The position numbers and the translations under genes were made by a program. From positions 1 to 64,000 of the forward strand of contig NZ_FOKE01000006.1 of NCBI RefSeq assembly GCF_900112065.1: 64,000 nt of DNA. Reading direction: 5' to 3'. The stretch comes from Cohnella sp. OV330 (GTDB taxonomy: Bacteria > Bacillota > Bacilli > Paenibacillales > Paenibacillaceae). Of the stretch, positions 7,647 to 17,302 are shown piece by piece; position 1 is the first letter of the stretch, and each line of letters begins with the position of its first letter. The notes under the pieces are model-generated. The model saw only the letters and a program-made list of their open reading frames with translations. It ran no database searches and had not been told where the DNA came from.

Positions 7647-8924
7647 ATGTCCACCGTCTCGCGGCTTCGAAGATACGGCTTGTGGTTGGCAGGCTGCGCG
7701 GCGATCGTGCTGTTGTATGTATGGTATACGTCGCCCAATGCGGTACCGGACGCATACAAGGGGACGGCCGCCGATCCGTCGCTCTTCTATTCGGCGGATC
7801 GGCTCAGCGAGAGCGCGACGCTGAACGCGATCAGGAACGCCATCTTTTTCTTCAGCTGGCCGTGGCAGTGGGCGATCTATTTGTTTCTGCTGACCGGCGG
7901 TTGGTCGCGCGCTTGGAAGGAGCGGATTGAACAAAGCAAGCTGCCGGCGATCGTGCGACTGCCTTTTTACGTTCTGCTCGTGTATGCGGCGTCTACCTTG
8001 CTTTATTTGCCGCTAAAGATTGCGAGCTATACGGTGTCGCGCAGCTATGGCATCTCGACGCAGACGGCGGGGGGCTGGCTGGAGGACCGGGGGCTCGACT
8101 TCGTTATCGGTTATGCCACGCTGGTAGCCGTATACGCCGTAGCCAGATGGATCATGTCCCGGGGCGGGCGATGGTGGCTTCGGCTCTGGCTCATATCGGT
8201 GCCGTTTACGCTGTTCATGATGTACGTCCAGCCCGTCGTCATCGATCCGCTCTACGACAAGTTCGAGGAACTGTCCGATCCTGCGCTCGAGTCCGCGATC
8301 TTGGACTTGGCGGCCAAGGCCGATATCCCGGCGGATCGGGTGTACGAAGTGCATATGTCCGGCAAGACGAACGCGATCAATGCCTATGTGTCCGGCATCG
8401 GGAGCTCGCTCCGCATCGTACTGTGGGACACGGCGCTCGCCAAGCTGGATCGGCCCGAGATTATGCAGATTATGGCGCACGAGATGGGTCACTACGTCAA
8501 GCATCACCTGGAATGGAGCGCGGTCGGCGCGATCGGCAGCTCCTTCGCGTTGCTCTGGATCGGCGGCGGAATCTTGCGCATCGTCGTTCGGACGAAAGGC
8601 AGGGAGTGGGGCATCCTCCGGGTATCGGACCTGCATGCGCTGCCGCTCGTTCTGCTGCTGTTGTCCGCGTTGAACTTCGTAGCGCTGCCCGTATCGAATG
8701 CGGTGTCCAGACAAGCCGAGGCGGCCGCGGACCGGTACGCGCTCGAGATGCTCGGCACGGCCGACGGCGCCGTGACGATGCATCAAAAGCTGGCGGTCGC
8801 CGCGCTGAGCGACGTGAATCCGCCGCTGCTCGTCAAATGGCTGCGGTCGACCCATCCGAGCGATATGGCGCGGATCGTGCAGGCCGAACGCTATGCCGCG
8901 GCGCACGGAGAGAATGCGCCATGA
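7647..8924 (+). CDS. M48-family membrane metalloprotease (Ste24/CAAX-protease-like)
   Basis: 425 residues from the ATG preceded by AAGGAG (7 bases); upstream in-frame starts lack a site. Several membrane helices occupy about 10-30, 60-85, 97-120, 145-165 and 175-200, and the zinc motif HEMGH is at His278/Glu279/His282 in MAHEMGHYVKHH. A further glutamate in SRQAEAAADRYAL fits the third ligand. After the motif come two more helices (about 293-312 and 330-352). The layout matches full-length Ste24-type peptidases, which cut membrane-bound peptides from within the cytoplasmic membrane. Its stop overlaps the next gene's start (ATGA), so the two are probably cotranslated. Confidence 0.92.
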   Translation: MSTVSRLRRYGLWLAGCAAIVLLYVWYTSPNAVPDAYKGTAADPSLFYSADRLSESATLNAIRNAIFFFSWPWQWAIYLFLLTGGWSRAWKERIEQSKLPAIVRLPFYVLLVYAASTLLYLPLKIASYTVSRSYGISTQTAGGWLEDRGLDFVIGYATLVAVYAVARWIMSRGGRWWLRLWLISVPFTLFMMYVQPVVIDPLYDKFEELSDPALESAILDLAAKADIPADRVYEVHMSGKTNAINAYVSGIGSSLRIVLWDTALAKLDRPEIMQIMAHEMGHYVKHHLEWSAVGAIGSSFALLWIGGGILRIVVRTKGREWGILRVSDLHALPLVLLLLSALNFVALPVSNAVSRQAEAAADRYALEMLGTADGAVTMHQKLAVAALSDVNPPLLVKWLRSTHPSDMARIVQAERYAAAHGENAP

Positions 8925-9847
8925 CGGGGGCGAGGGAAACCCAGGCGTTCCCGATTTCGAGCGCTGCGGACGCGAATCCGTTGCTGAGACTGTACTTGCT
9001 AAACGGCGTGCGCAGCGCTCCGCACTTTCTCGACCGCCTGAAGGATACGCTGGCGGAGCGCCTGGCTGCACTGGGATTCGAGGTGCGGGGCCGCGTTCTT
9101 TTTCCTTACGACGATTGGCACAGGCGTCTGCTGCCGCAAATCCGGGAGGCGCGCTTCGACATCATGCTTCCTTATCGCAGGTATGAGCGCTCCGTCGGCG
9201 GACGGCGCGTGTTGGCCGCGCTGGAGCGGGACCGGGCCGAAGAAGCTGCGCCACCTGAACGGCAGGAGGAAGGCCCGGGGCGAACGGATCGCGCGCCGGC
9301 GAACGAGACGAAGACAGTGGTTCGTCGAAAGGAGCTCACTGTCTTCGTCGGTCATAGCGCGGGCGGCGTAGCGGCCGTTCACGCGGCCGGACTGCTGCAC
9401 GCGCGCGAAGAAGGGATGCCGTGCCCGGTCGTCATGATCGGGTCGCCGAAGTGCAAAATCCCCGGGCCGCTGCAAAACGCCGTGCTCTACGTGCAGGCGG
9501 AGCGCACGCGGGAAGCGGGAGGCGCAGCGCGAGATGCGGAACGCGGCCCGGAGACGGTGGCAAGGGAGCAGCCGGGCGAGCTGGCTATAGGCAAGTCGGC
9601 GGACCCTATCTGCCGGATCGGCTCGTTCGGCGGCTGGGGCAAGGACGCGGACCGGCTGCTGCCGGGATGGCATGGCGATCGTCATGCGCCCGGCGCTCGC
9701 GCCGCCGTCCGGATCGCCGGCGGACACGCGGATTATTTTCGCGACCGTCCGCCTTTTATCGCGGGCGACGGCAGGACCAACATGGACGAGACGCTCGCGG
9801 CCGTATGGCCTTGGCTGACGGCGCGGCTGGCCGAACGTCTGCGCTAG
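8921..9847 (+). CDS. Alpha/beta-hydrolase-like protein, function unknown
   Basis: 308 residues, starting inside the stop codon of the M48 gene. The nucleophile elbow VGHSAGG puts the catalytic serine at about Ser146, and a histidine near the end (GGHADYF) fits the triad. Residues about 100-130 (EEAAPPERQEEGPGR...) and 190-225 are charged low-complexity inserts with no obvious fold. No signal peptide or membrane helix. Closest in type to lipase/esterase-like proteins that lack a defined substrate. Translational coupling to the membrane protease suggests that they act together, but nothing shows how. The stop codon overlaps that of the convergent luciferase-like gene by 3 bases. Confidence 0.75.
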   Translation: MTGARETQAFPISSAADANPLLRLYLLNGVRSAPHFLDRLKDTLAERLAALGFEVRGRVLFPYDDWHRRLLPQIREARFDIMLPYRRYERSVGGRRVLAALERDRAEEAAPPERQEEGPGRTDRAPANETKTVVRRKELTVFVGHSAGGVAAVHAAGLLHAREEGMPCPVVMIGSPKCKIPGPLQNAVLYVQAERTREAGGAARDAERGPETVAREQPGELAIGKSADPICRIGSFGGWGKDADRLLPGWHGDRHAPGARAAVRIAGGHADYFRDRPPFIAGDGRTNMDETLAAVWPWLTARLAERLR

Positions 9848-10875
9848 CCGGCGCAAGCTTCCATGATGAGCGCGTACGAGCGAACCCGGTCGGCGAAATC
9901 GTGCGCGTACGAAACGATCATGAGCTCGTCCGCCCCGAACGTCTCGCGCAGTTCGGACAGCCGTCCGCGAACTTGCTCGGGTCCGCCGACGATCATGGCG
10001 TGTTCAGAGCCGGGATCGCTCGACCCTGCCGGCCGCGAATCGCCGAGCAGGCGCGCAGCTTCGTCCGGCCCGGGAATGCCGGCGTCGCCGCGGCCCTGGC
10101 CGGCTAGCAAGCGCCAAGCCCGCACGCCGAGGGCGATCTCTTCGGCCCGTTGCTGCGTATCGGCGCATACGGCCGACACGGCCAGGACGACGTAGGGACG
10201 TTGGCCGCGCGACCGGTCGAAGCCGCCGCGATAGGCTGCGATCGCTTCGCGCGTATTTTCGCGGTTCATAAAATAACCGTAAGCATAGCCCGTGCCGTAC
10301 GCGGCGGCCAGGTTCGCGCTCTTGACGCTCGTGCCGAGCACCCATGGCGCGGGGCTTTCGCCGGAAGCGCTCGTCAGCGAGCTGGCCGCCCCCGCTTCCG
10401 CGGGATCGTTTTCCCCGTGACCCGGTTCCTGCGTTCCGGGTTTTTCGCCGTTCAGGTAGCGGACGAGGGCGGCGAAGTCGTCCGGCATCCGCAGCGCGCG
10501 CTCCAAGTAATTGTCGGACAGCGCCATGGAGATCTCGGCAGGACCGCCGGGAGACCGGGCGACGCCGAGGTCGATCCGTCCGGGGAACAAAGAAGCGAGG
10601 AGCCGGAACGTCTCCGCGACTTTGTACGGCTTGTAGTAAGGCAGCAGGATCGCGCCGGCGCCGAGCCGAATGCCCGTGGTCATGGCGCCGATCATGCCCA
10701 GCATGACTTCGGGCGTCGAGCAAGCGAGCCCTCCGAGTCCGTGATGCTCGGCCAGCCAGTAGCGCGAATAGCCGAGGCGCTCGCCCGCCTGCGCGAGCGC
10801 CGCCGCGGACCGCAGCGCGTCGCCGGGGCTTTGGCCGGCGACGACGGGCGCCTGGTCCAATATGCTTAACTTCAT
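9844..10875 (-). CDS. LLM-class flavin-dependent oxidoreductase (MsnO8 type)
   Basis: 343 residues. The N-terminus MKLSILDQAPVVAGQSPGDAL, followed by YSRYWLAEHH, STPEVMLGMIGAMT and PGRIDLGVARSPGG, is the pattern of MsnO8-type members of the bacterial-luciferase family. These enzymes use FMNH2 and oxygen to oxidise small organic molecules; the substrate here is unknown. Residues 165-200 hold an inserted Gly/Glu/Ala-rich stretch. GGAGGG lies about 6 bases before the ATG. Transcribed alone toward the hydrolase gene. Confidence 0.9.
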   Translation of the reverse strand: MKLSILDQAPVVAGQSPGDALRSAAALAQAGERLGYSRYWLAEHHGLGGLACSTPEVMLGMIGAMTTGIRLGAGAILLPYYKPYKVAETFRLLASLFPGRIDLGVARSPGGPAEISMALSDNYLERALRMPDDFAALVRYLNGEKPGTQEPGHGENDPAEAGAASSLTSASGESPAPWVLGTSVKSANLAAAYGTGYAYGYFMNRENTREAIAAYRGGFDRSRGQRPYVVLAVSAVCADTQQRAEEIALGVRAWRLLAGQGRGDAGIPGPDEAARLLGDSRPAGSSDPGSEHAMIVGGPEQVRGRLSELRETFGADELMIVSYAHDFADRVRSYALIMEACAG

Positions 10876-11014
10876 GCAGAACCCTCCGATCTATCCTCCT
10901 AGTATACCGCAGCGCCTTTAAATAGGCGTTCACATTCCGAATCCCTTCTGATAGCATGGAAGTATTCGTCCGGCGGATGCCGGAACAGCTTGCAACCGGA
11001 AAGAAGGAGAACGG

Positions 11015-13390
11015 ATGTCTCGCATGAAAACAGAAGATTCGCGGACGTTGCGGTACGAGCGGCCCGCGCTGGATTGGAACGAAGCGCTTCCGATCGGAAA
11101 CGGACGCATCGGCGCGATGGTGTTCGGAGATCCGCGGCGCGAGCGGATGATGCTGAACGAAGACACGCTCTGGTCGGGGGAGCCGGCGGATACGAACAAT
11201 CACGGCGCGCTGCCGCATCTGGCGCGCTGCCGGGAGCTGATCGCCGAAGGGAAGTATTGGGAAGCCCAGCAGCTCGCCGAAGCGAATATGCTCAGCGTCG
11301 ATACGGAAGCCTATCAGCCGCTGGGCAACCTGGTCGTCGACGTGGAGCCGCTCCGCCCCGAAGCGCCTTCGGGATATGTCCGGCAGCTGGATCTTTCGCG
11401 CGCGCTGCACACCGTCTCTTACGTGGAGGACGGCGTCGTCTTTACGCGGGAATCGTTCGTCTCCGCGGCCGAGCAGGTGCTGGCCGTGAGATTGACGGCG
11501 AGCAGGGCGGGCGCGCTGAGCTTCACGGCTTCGCTTGAGAGTCCGCATCCTGCGGAGACGTCGGCATTGGACGGGGCCCTGGTCATGAGCGGCCGCGCGC
11601 CCGTATCCATCGATCCGGCGGTAATCTATGCGCCGGGACGGGGGACCGCGTTCGCCGCGGCCGTTCGCGCGGTGGATACGGACGGCCGGACCGAGACGCT
11701 CGAAGACGGCCGGGTGCGCGTCTTTGGCGCGTCGCGGGCAACGCTGCTGCTGACGGCGGCCACGAGCTTCGCCGGGTACGACAGCGATCCCGCCGCGGGA
11801 CCGGATCCGGTCCCGCGCTGCATGCAGGATCTCGCGGAAGCCTCGCTGGCGCCGTACGATACGCTGATCGAACGGCATACGGATTCGTACCGCTCCTTCT
11901 TTGACCGCACCGACCTTCGGCTTGCTGACGGAGGCGAGGAGGAGCTGGCGGCGCTGCCGACCGACGAGCGGCTGGCGCGCGTAGGACAAGGGGGCGCGGA
12001 TACGGGGCTGGCTGAGCTGTACTTTCATTACGCCAAGTATTTGCTCATCTCCAGCTCGCGCCCCGGCACGCAGGCAGCCAACCTTCAAGGCATCTGGAAT
12101 CATCATCTGACGCCGCCGTGGCGCAGCAATTATACGATCAACATCAACACGCAAATGAACTATTGGCCGGCAGAGGCGCTCGATCTCCACGAATTGGCCG
12201 AGCCGCTGTACGATTTGATCGGCGAGCTTAGCGTCAAGGGCAAGGAGACGGCGCGAATCCATTACGGCGCCCGGGGCTGGACGTCGCATCACAACACGGA
12301 CGTCTGGCGCAGGGCGAATCCCGTGACCGGGTCCGCCAGCTGGTCGTTCTGGCCGATGAGCGCGGCCTGGCTGTGCAGGCATCTGTGGGAGCGGTACCTG
12401 TACGGCGGCGACCGCGCCGAGCTGGCCGAGCGGTTCTACCCGATCATGAAGGAGGCGGCGCGCTTCGCGCTCGACTGGCTCGTGCCGGACGGCTCCGGAC
12501 GGCTCGTCACCTCGCCAGCGTCGACGCCCGAAAACCTGTTCCTCGACGAGGAGGGGCGCAAGTGCTCCCTCTCCGCGGGTACGACGATGGACCTATCCAT
12601 TCTGTCCGAGCTGCTGCGGAGCGTGATCGACGCCAGCGTCGAGCTCGGCCTGGACGAAGCGTGGCGGCCCGAGCTGCAGGACGCGCTGGATCGGATCGAG
12701 CCGTTCCGGATCGGCAGCAAGGGCCAGCTGCTCGAATGGTCGGAGGAATTCGAGGAGGAATCGCCCGGTCATCGGCACTTTTCCCATCTGTACGGCATGT
12801 ACCCCGCCGAGCAGATCGACCTCGTTCGCACGCCGGAGCTAGCCGCGGCGGTACGCCGCAGCCTTGAGCTTCGCCTCGCGGCCGGCAGCGGACATACGGG
12901 CTGGAGCTGCGCTTGGCTCGTCAATATGTGGGCGAGGCTGGGCAACGGCGACGAGGCGCACCGCTACGTCGCGCAGCTGCTCGCGAAGTCCACGTATCCG
13001 AACCTGCTGGACGCGCATCCGCCTTTTCAGATCGACGGCAATTTCGGCGGCGCGGCAGGCATCGCCGAGATGCTCCTGCAGAGCCATGCGGGCGAGCTTC
13101 GGATATTGCCTGCGCTGCCTGCCGCGTGGCCGGACGGCAGCGTGCGCGGACTGCGCGCCCGGGGCGGTTATCGCGTCGATATCGATTGGCGGGGCGGCGA
13201 TTGGACCGAGGTCCGCATCGCGGCCGAGCGGGACGGATACTGCGCGGTGCGGCTCGCGGGCAGCGAAGCGGCCGCGATCGAAGACGGGGACGGCCGAGCG
13301 GTGCCGTTCGGGACGGACGACAGCCGCTTGACGTTCCTCGCGGTCGCAGGTCAAGCGTTCAAGCTGAGCAAGGCCGCCCGCGGCCGGTAA
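11015..13390 (+). CDS. Glycoside hydrolase family 95 protein (alpha-L-fucosidase-like)
   Basis: 791 residues. The N-terminal beta domain opens with [23 protein letters not shown] and [11 protein letters not shown], diagnostic of GH95, and the (alpha/alpha)6 core has the invariant [19 protein letters not shown] followed by [14 protein letters not shown]95 enzymes remove terminal alpha-1,2-fucose or, in some members, alpha-L-galactose by inversion. There is no signal peptide, so it probably acts on imported oligosaccharides. GAAGGAG stands 4 bases before the ATG. The PatB-like gene follows after 21 bases. No transporter lies next to it. Confidence 0.93.
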   Translation: MSRMKTEDSRTLRYERPALDWNEALPIGNGRIGAMVFGDPRRERMMLNEDTLWSGEPADTNNHGALPHLARCRELIAEGKYWEAQQLAEANMLSVDTEAYQPLGNLVVDVEPLRPEAPSGYVRQLDLSRALHTVSYVEDGVVFTRESFVSAAEQVLAVRLTASRAGALSFTASLESPHPAETSALDGALVMSGRAPVSIDPAVIYAPGRGTAFAAAVRAVDTDGRTETLEDGRVRVFGASRATLLLTAATSFAGYDSDPAAGPDPVPRCMQDLAEASLAPYDTLIERHTDSYRSFFDRTDLRLADGGEEELAALPTDERLARVGQGGADTGLAELYFHYAKYLLISSSRPGTQAANLQGIWNHHLTPPWRSNYTININTQMNYWPAEALDLHELAEPLYDLIGELSVKGKETARIHYGARGWTSHHNTDVWRRANPVTGSASWSFWPMSAAWLCRHLWERYLYGGDRAELAERFYPIMKEAARFALDWLVPDGSGRLVTSPASTPENLFLDEEGRKCSLSAGTTMDLSILSELLRSVIDASVELGLDEAWRPELQDALDRIEPFRIGSKGQLLEWSEEFEEESPGHRHFSHLYGMYPAEQIDLVRTPELAAAVRRSLELRLAAGSGHTGWSCAWLVNMWARLGNGDEAHRYVAQLLAKSTYPNLLDAHPPFQIDGNFGGAAGIAEMLLQSHAGELRILPALPAAWPDGSVRGLRARGGYRVDIDWRGGDWTEVRIAAERDGYCAVRLAGSEAAAIEDGDGRAVPFGTDDSRLTFLAVAGQAFKLSKAARGR

Positions 13391-13411
13391 GAGGGACAGG
13401 AGGGGATCGAA

Positions 13412-14602
13412 TTGAACCGATTTGATAAAAAGGTGGAGCTTCGGCTCCCGGATTCGTTGAAATGGTCGGGCGCGGATCGCCTGTTCAAAGGCGAGGATCT
13501 GCTGCCGTTGTGGGTCGCGGACATGGACTTCGAGGCGCCGGCGCCCGTATTGGAGGCGATCCGCCGCCGGGTAGACGCGGGGCTGTTCACCTATACAGAG
13601 CTGCCCTCGTCGCTGTTCGAGGCGGTAGCCGGCTGGCTGGACCGGAGATTTCATTGGAAGGTCGATACGAGAGACCTGCTGTTCGCGCCTGGCGTCGTCA
13701 CGCTGCTGAAGGCATCCGTTCGCGCCTTCACGCAGCCGGGAGATAGCGTTATCGTTCAGCCGCCGGTATACGGACCTTTCGGCGAGGCGGTGACCGGCCA
13801 AGGGCGGGAGCTGGTGCTGAATCCGCTGAAGATCGAACAGGGAAAGTACACGATGGATTTTGAAGACCTGGAGGCCAAGCTGCGGCTCACGGGGGCGAAG
13901 CTGCTTCTGCTGTGCAGTCCGCACAATCCGACCGGGCGCGTGTGGGAAGAGGCGGAGCTGAACCGGCTCGCGGCGCTCTGCAGCGCCTACGGCGTGACGG
14001 TCGCATCCGACGAGATCCATTCGGACCTGATTCTGACGGGGCGCCATGCGCCGATCGCGTCGCTGCCCGGCATGGCGGAGCGTACCGTTACGTTTATCGC
14101 GCCGAGCAAAACGTTCAACCTGGCGGGATTGCACACGTCGTTCGCCGTGGCGACCGACGAGACGTTAAGAAAAGGGCTCGATCAGGCGCTCGGCCACCGG
14201 GGTCCGAATCCGTTGTCGATCGCGGGGGCGGAAGCGGCTTACCGGGAAGGAGAAGAATGGCTGGAGGCGTGCCTGACGTACTTGCGCGGCAATGCGTCGT
14301 TAGCGGCCGCTTATCTGGCCGAGCGGCTGCCGGAGGCGATCGTCTACGTGCCGGAAGCGACTTATCTGCTGTGGATCGACCTGCGCCCGTTCGGTTTAAG
14401 CCAGGCCGAGCTAGGCGAGCTCCTCGTAAAAAAAGCGCGCGTCGCCGTGAGCGGCGGCGGCGCCTTCGTGAGCGAGGGAGAAGGACGCGTCCGCATTAAC
14501 CTGGCGACCCGTCGCGAGATTTTGGAGGAGGGGCTGAGCCGGATCGCCCAAGCGCTCGGCAGCGTCCGTTCGTCCGGCGGAGCCAAAGCAGGCGAAGGCT
14601 AG
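13412..14602 (+). CDS. PatB/MalY-type PLP-dependent C-S lyase or aminotransferase
   Basis: 396 residues from a TTG start with ACAGGAGG upstream. The N-terminus (LPLWVADMDFEAPAPVLEAI) and the cofactor-binding APSKTFNLAGL, with the PLP lysine at Lys233, mark the MalY/PatB branch of fold-type I enzymes. CSPHNPTGRVW and SDEIHSDL supply the Asn and Asp that hold the pyridine ring. The branch mostly cleaves cystathionine or other C-S bonds. It is 21 bases downstream of the GH95 gene and probably cotranscribed, although the metabolic link is not obvious. Confidence 0.9.
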   Translation: MNRFDKKVELRLPDSLKWSGADRLFKGEDLLPLWVADMDFEAPAPVLEAIRRRVDAGLFTYTELPSSLFEAVAGWLDRRFHWKVDTRDLLFAPGVVTLLKASVRAFTQPGDSVIVQPPVYGPFGEAVTGQGRELVLNPLKIEQGKYTMDFEDLEAKLRLTGAKLLLLCSPHNPTGRVWEEAELNRLAALCSAYGVTVASDEIHSDLILTGRHAPIASLPGMAERTVTFIAPSKTFNLAGLHTSFAVATDETLRKGLDQALGHRGPNPLSIAGAEAAYREGEEWLEACLTYLRGNASLAAAYLAERLPEAIVYVPEATYLLWIDLRPFGLSQAELGELLVKKARVAVSGGGAFVSEGEGRVRINLATRREILEEGLSRIAQALGSVRSSGGAKAGEG

Positions 14603-15417
14603 AGCTCTTCGCCGTTCCAGCTGGCCCTGCGGATCTCCGACGGGGTTCGTCCGGTAATCTGCTTGAGCGTACGCGAAAAATGATGGGGCGTCTTGAACCC
14701 GCACTGCCGCGCGATCTCCGCGGCGGGCAGTCCCGTATGCTCGAGCAGCTCCACCGCACGCTCGGACCGGTATCGCCACACGTAATGGATCGGCGTCTCT
14801 TGCTCGTACTTGTTGAAAAGCCGCACCAGATGCTCGGGCGTCACGCCGGCCTCCCAAGCCAGATCGCTCAGCTTGATCTCCTTGCCGTAGTGCGAGCGGA
14901 TCCAGGCCAGCGCTCGTTCCACGGCGGGCGAGGCAGGCGACGCGTCGGTTCCTTCAGCAGCCATGCCGTCCGCGTCGGGCTGAAGCCGGAGCACGGCTGC
15001 GCCCAGGCTTCGCATGATCGCGCCGTCGCTTGGCAGCTCGTTTTGCACGGTCAAGATGAGCTCGACGAGCTTGTTCATCTCCGGCGATACGGGCCATACG
15101 TCAGGAGGCTCGCCTGCATCTTCGCCGGGGAGCGAGCGCTTGTCGATCTGTACGGCGACCCAGTTGTGCCGCGTTACGTCGTTTCCGGTTATATCAAAGG
15201 ACTCTACATGTCCCGGTTTCAACAGTATGGCTTGTCCGGCCTTGACCTGCTGGGGCGCGCCGTCGATCGTGACGCGCATCTCGCCCGCGTCCAGCAGCAA
15301 AAGCTCAAAATCGCGCTGCCTGCGCGGCCCGAACCGGCCCCCCGACGCATAAGTGGCCGAACCGGCAACCGCCGATTTGACCGCCTCGAAGGGAACTTGC
15401 GACCTGCTTGACGCCAC
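14599..15417 (-). CDS. AraC-family transcriptional regulator
   Basis: About 272 residues. An N-terminal cupin-like sensor region (FELLLLDAGEMRVTIDG, GQAILLKPGHVE) is followed by the double HTH (KLSDLAWEAGVTPEHLVRLFNKY and AEIARQCGFKTPHHFSRTLKQ). I place the start at a GTG at 15417, 8 bases after GGAGG; an ATG at 15423 is only 2 bases from the same site and cannot be excluded. It converges on the GH95-patB pair with a 4-base overlap of 3' ends, so it could regulate those genes, but this is only positional evidence. Confidence 0.88.
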   Translation of the reverse strand: MASSRSQVPFEAVKSAVAGSATYASGGRFGPRRQRDFELLLLDAGEMRVTIDGAPQQVKAGQAILLKPGHVESFDITGNDVTRHNWVAVQIDKRSLPGEDAGEPPDVWPVSPEMNKLVELILTVQNELPSDGAIMRSLGAAVLRLQPDADGMAAEGTDASPASPAVERALAWIRSHYGKEIKLSDLAWEAGVTPEHLVRLFNKYEQETPIHYVWRYRSERAVELLEHTGLPAAEIARQCGFKTPHHFSRTLKQITGRTPSEIRRASWNGEEL

Positions 15418-15505
15418 TCGCATAACCTCCACTGCTGCGATGCGCAGCCTTCTTCGCTGTTTAGTACATACACGCCTGACGGCCATGTGAATCGCCGTCT
15501 CGCGC

Positions 15506-15549
15506 AAAAAAACGGCCGCGCCGTCCGATGGGGACGGCGCGGCCGTTTT
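15506..15549. terminator. Strong bidirectional terminator behind mqnD
   Basis: AACGGCCGCGCCGTCC at 15511-15526 pairs with GGACGGCGCGGCCGTT with a short GATG loop; A-run on the left, T-run on the right. It ends the mqnB-mqnD transcript. Confidence 0.9.
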
Positions 15550-15568
15550 GGCGCGGGCTTGCAGGAGG

Positions 15569-16435
15569 TTAACGGGCGTTCATGCCGCTCCTCAGACGGA
15601 GCGACGCCACGCGCGCTTCAGGCACGAGTCCTTCCGCGGCGGCGCGGCCGAGGAGCGCGTCGACGGCGGCGAAGCCGTCCTCGCCCAGATCGCGGGTGAA
15701 GCCGTTCACGTACAGGTCGATATGCGACTTGGCGACCTCGGGCGACAGCTCCTGCGCGTGCGACATGACATACTCGCGGGAAGCCTCGGGATTCGCCCAA
15801 GCATAATCGACGGAAGCGCGGATCCAGCCGGCCACCGCCTCCAAGTCGAGCGAGCGCTTCGCGACGATGGCGCCGAGCGGAATCGGCAGGCCGGTATCTT
15901 GCTCCCACCAGCTGCCCAGATCCTGCAGCATCGCGAGGCCGTACTGCTTGTAAGTGAAACGGGCTTCGTGGATGACGAGGCCGGCGTCGATCTCGCCGCG
16001 CTGCACGGCGGGCATGATCTGATGAAAAGGCATGACGATGATCCGTCCGATGCCGCCGGGGACGTTCCGGGACGCCCACAGACGGAACAGCAGATAGGCG
16101 GTCGAGCGTTCGCTAGGCACGGCCACCGTCTTGCCCGAGAGCCGGGCGGGGTCGGACTGTCCGTCCGACGGCCCGCCCGCGGTGAGCACGAGCGGCCCGC
16201 AGCCGCGGCCGAGCGCGCCGCCGCAAGGCAGGAGCGCGTAGTCCGGATGCGTCCACGGCAGGGCCGCGTAGGAGATCTTCATGACCTCCGGGCCGTCCGT
16301 GCCTTCGGACAGGCCGTTGGTGATATCGATATCGGCATAAGTCACGTCAAGGCGAGGCGCGCCGGGGATCAGGCCCGCCGACCAGGCGTGGAATACGAAC
16401 GTATCGTTCGGACAAGGGGAATACGCGATTTTCAT
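15569..16435 (-). CDS. mqnD: 1,4-dihydroxy-6-naphthoate synthase (futalosine pathway)
   Basis: 288 residues. The N-terminus MKIAYSPCPNDTFVFHAW and the later DADITNG-like stretch (YADIDITNGLSEG) are characteristic of MqnD, which cuts cyclic de-hypoxanthine futalosine to 1,4-dihydroxy-6-naphthoate in menaquinone synthesis. The protein has the periplasmic-binding-protein fold and a conserved HEAR motif (residues about 156-161, VIHEARF). It follows mqnB with a TAATG junction, so the two are translationally coupled. The other futalosine genes (mqnA, mqnC, mqnE) are not in the window. Confidence 0.93.
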   Translation of the reverse strand: MKIAYSPCPNDTFVFHAWSAGLIPGAPRLDVTYADIDITNGLSEGTDGPEVMKISYAALPWTHPDYALLPCGGALGRGCGPLVLTAGGPSDGQSDPARLSGKTVAVPSERSTAYLLFRLWASRNVPGGIGRIIVMPFHQIMPAVQRGEIDAGLVIHEARFTYKQYGLAMLQDLGSWWEQDTGLPIPLGAIVAKRSLDLEAVAGWIRASVDYAWANPEASREYVMSHAQELSPEVAKSHIDLYVNGFTRDLGEDGFAAVDALLGRAAAEGLVPEARVASLRLRSGMNAR

Positions 16436-17127
16436 TAAAGCTCAGCCTCCTTAAAAATGGCGAACGCGGCGGACAGCGCCGACAGCGCGTCGCCGATCCG
16501 CCAAGCGTCGCGATCCCGCGGGCCGACCGCGTTCGAGATCGCGCGCAATTCGATAAACGGCTTGTCCGCATCGGACGCGGCGACGGCCACGCCGTAACCC
16601 TCCATGCCCTCCGCCACCGCCCCGGGCACTCGCGCCGCGCGCAGGGCCGCGGTGGCGGCCGTGCCCGTGGCCGTCGACGCGGTCACGATCGGACCGGCGG
16701 CCGCGACCAGCCCGGCCCTGTTCAGCGCCTGCAGCAGCGCTTCTGCGAGCGAAGCGTCCGCCGCGACGCCCGAAGCGCCGAAGCCGAGCTCGTCGACCGA
16801 GGCGAAGCCGTCCGCCGTCTCGACGCCGAGGTCGGCGGCGACCGAGGCGGTGCCGATCGCGAGCGTGCCCACGGGGGCTAGCTCGGGATACCCTCCGGCG
16901 ATGCCGGCGCTGACGACGAGCGTCCAAGCCTCGCCGCCTGCGAGCGCGGCGGCCGTGCGTGCGGCCGCGCTCGCGGGCCCGACGCCGCAAAGTCGCACGT
17001 CGAAGCGGCGGTCGCCCTCCAAGCCGCGGAGCACCGCGTCCCGTTCCGCTTCTACCGCGGTCATCACGAGGACGCGGGCTTCGGAAGGGAGTCCCGTCTT
17101 ACCCGGGCTTCCCGTTAATTCCGCCAT
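16435..17127 (-). CDS. mqnB: Futalosine hydrolase
   Basis: About 230 residues. The MTAVEAERDAV start of the fold, the VGPASAAARTA phosphate/base loop, and the purine-nucleosidase-type VAEGMEGYGVAVAA followed by ELRAISNAVGPRD place it in the futalosine hydrolase branch of the MTA/SAH nucleosidase superfamily. It releases hypoxanthine from futalosine. The chosen ATG has GGAG 9 bases upstream; an ATG 5 codons earlier lacks a good site. Shares a TAATG junction with mqnD, which supports the assignment over a plain MTA nucleosidase. Confidence 0.9.
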   Translation of the reverse strand: MAELTGSPGKTGLPSEARVLVMTAVEAERDAVLRGLEGDRRFDVRLCGVGPASAAARTAAALAGGEAWTLVVSAGIAGGYPELAPVGTLAIGTASVAADLGVETADGFASVDELGFGASGVAADASLAEALLQALNRAGLVAAAGPIVTASTATGTAATAALRAARVPGAVAEGMEGYGVAVAASDADKPFIELRAISNAVGPRDRDAWRIGDALSALSAAFAIFKEAEL

Positions 17128-17245
17128 TCTTTTCATCTCCATTTCGTCCCATATCGTTCATGTCCCGTCACGGAGGCATCGTTCTATTTTACCGCAGTTG
17201 CCCGCGGCAGTGAAGGGACGGCCGGGACAGTCCGAGCTGGCGAAT

Positions 17246-17284
17246 AAAAAGACAGCCCCGCCGGCGCGGACCGGCGGGACTGTC
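17246..17284 (-). terminator. Terminator of the ThuA-like gene
   Basis: On the minus strand GACAGTCCCGCCGGTCC pairs with the GGCGGGGCTGTC arm and runs into TTTTT. It lies 20 bases after the stop of the gene at 17303. Confidence 0.9.
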
Positions 17285-17302
17285 GAAACGCGTATGGATG
17301 GA

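Noticed and set aside
10004..12382. Very long open frame on the minus strand through the luciferase-like and GH95 genes
   Set aside because: It overlaps two well-supported genes on both sides, is rich in Arg/Pro/Ala as expected for antisense frames of GC-rich DNA, and shows no motif.
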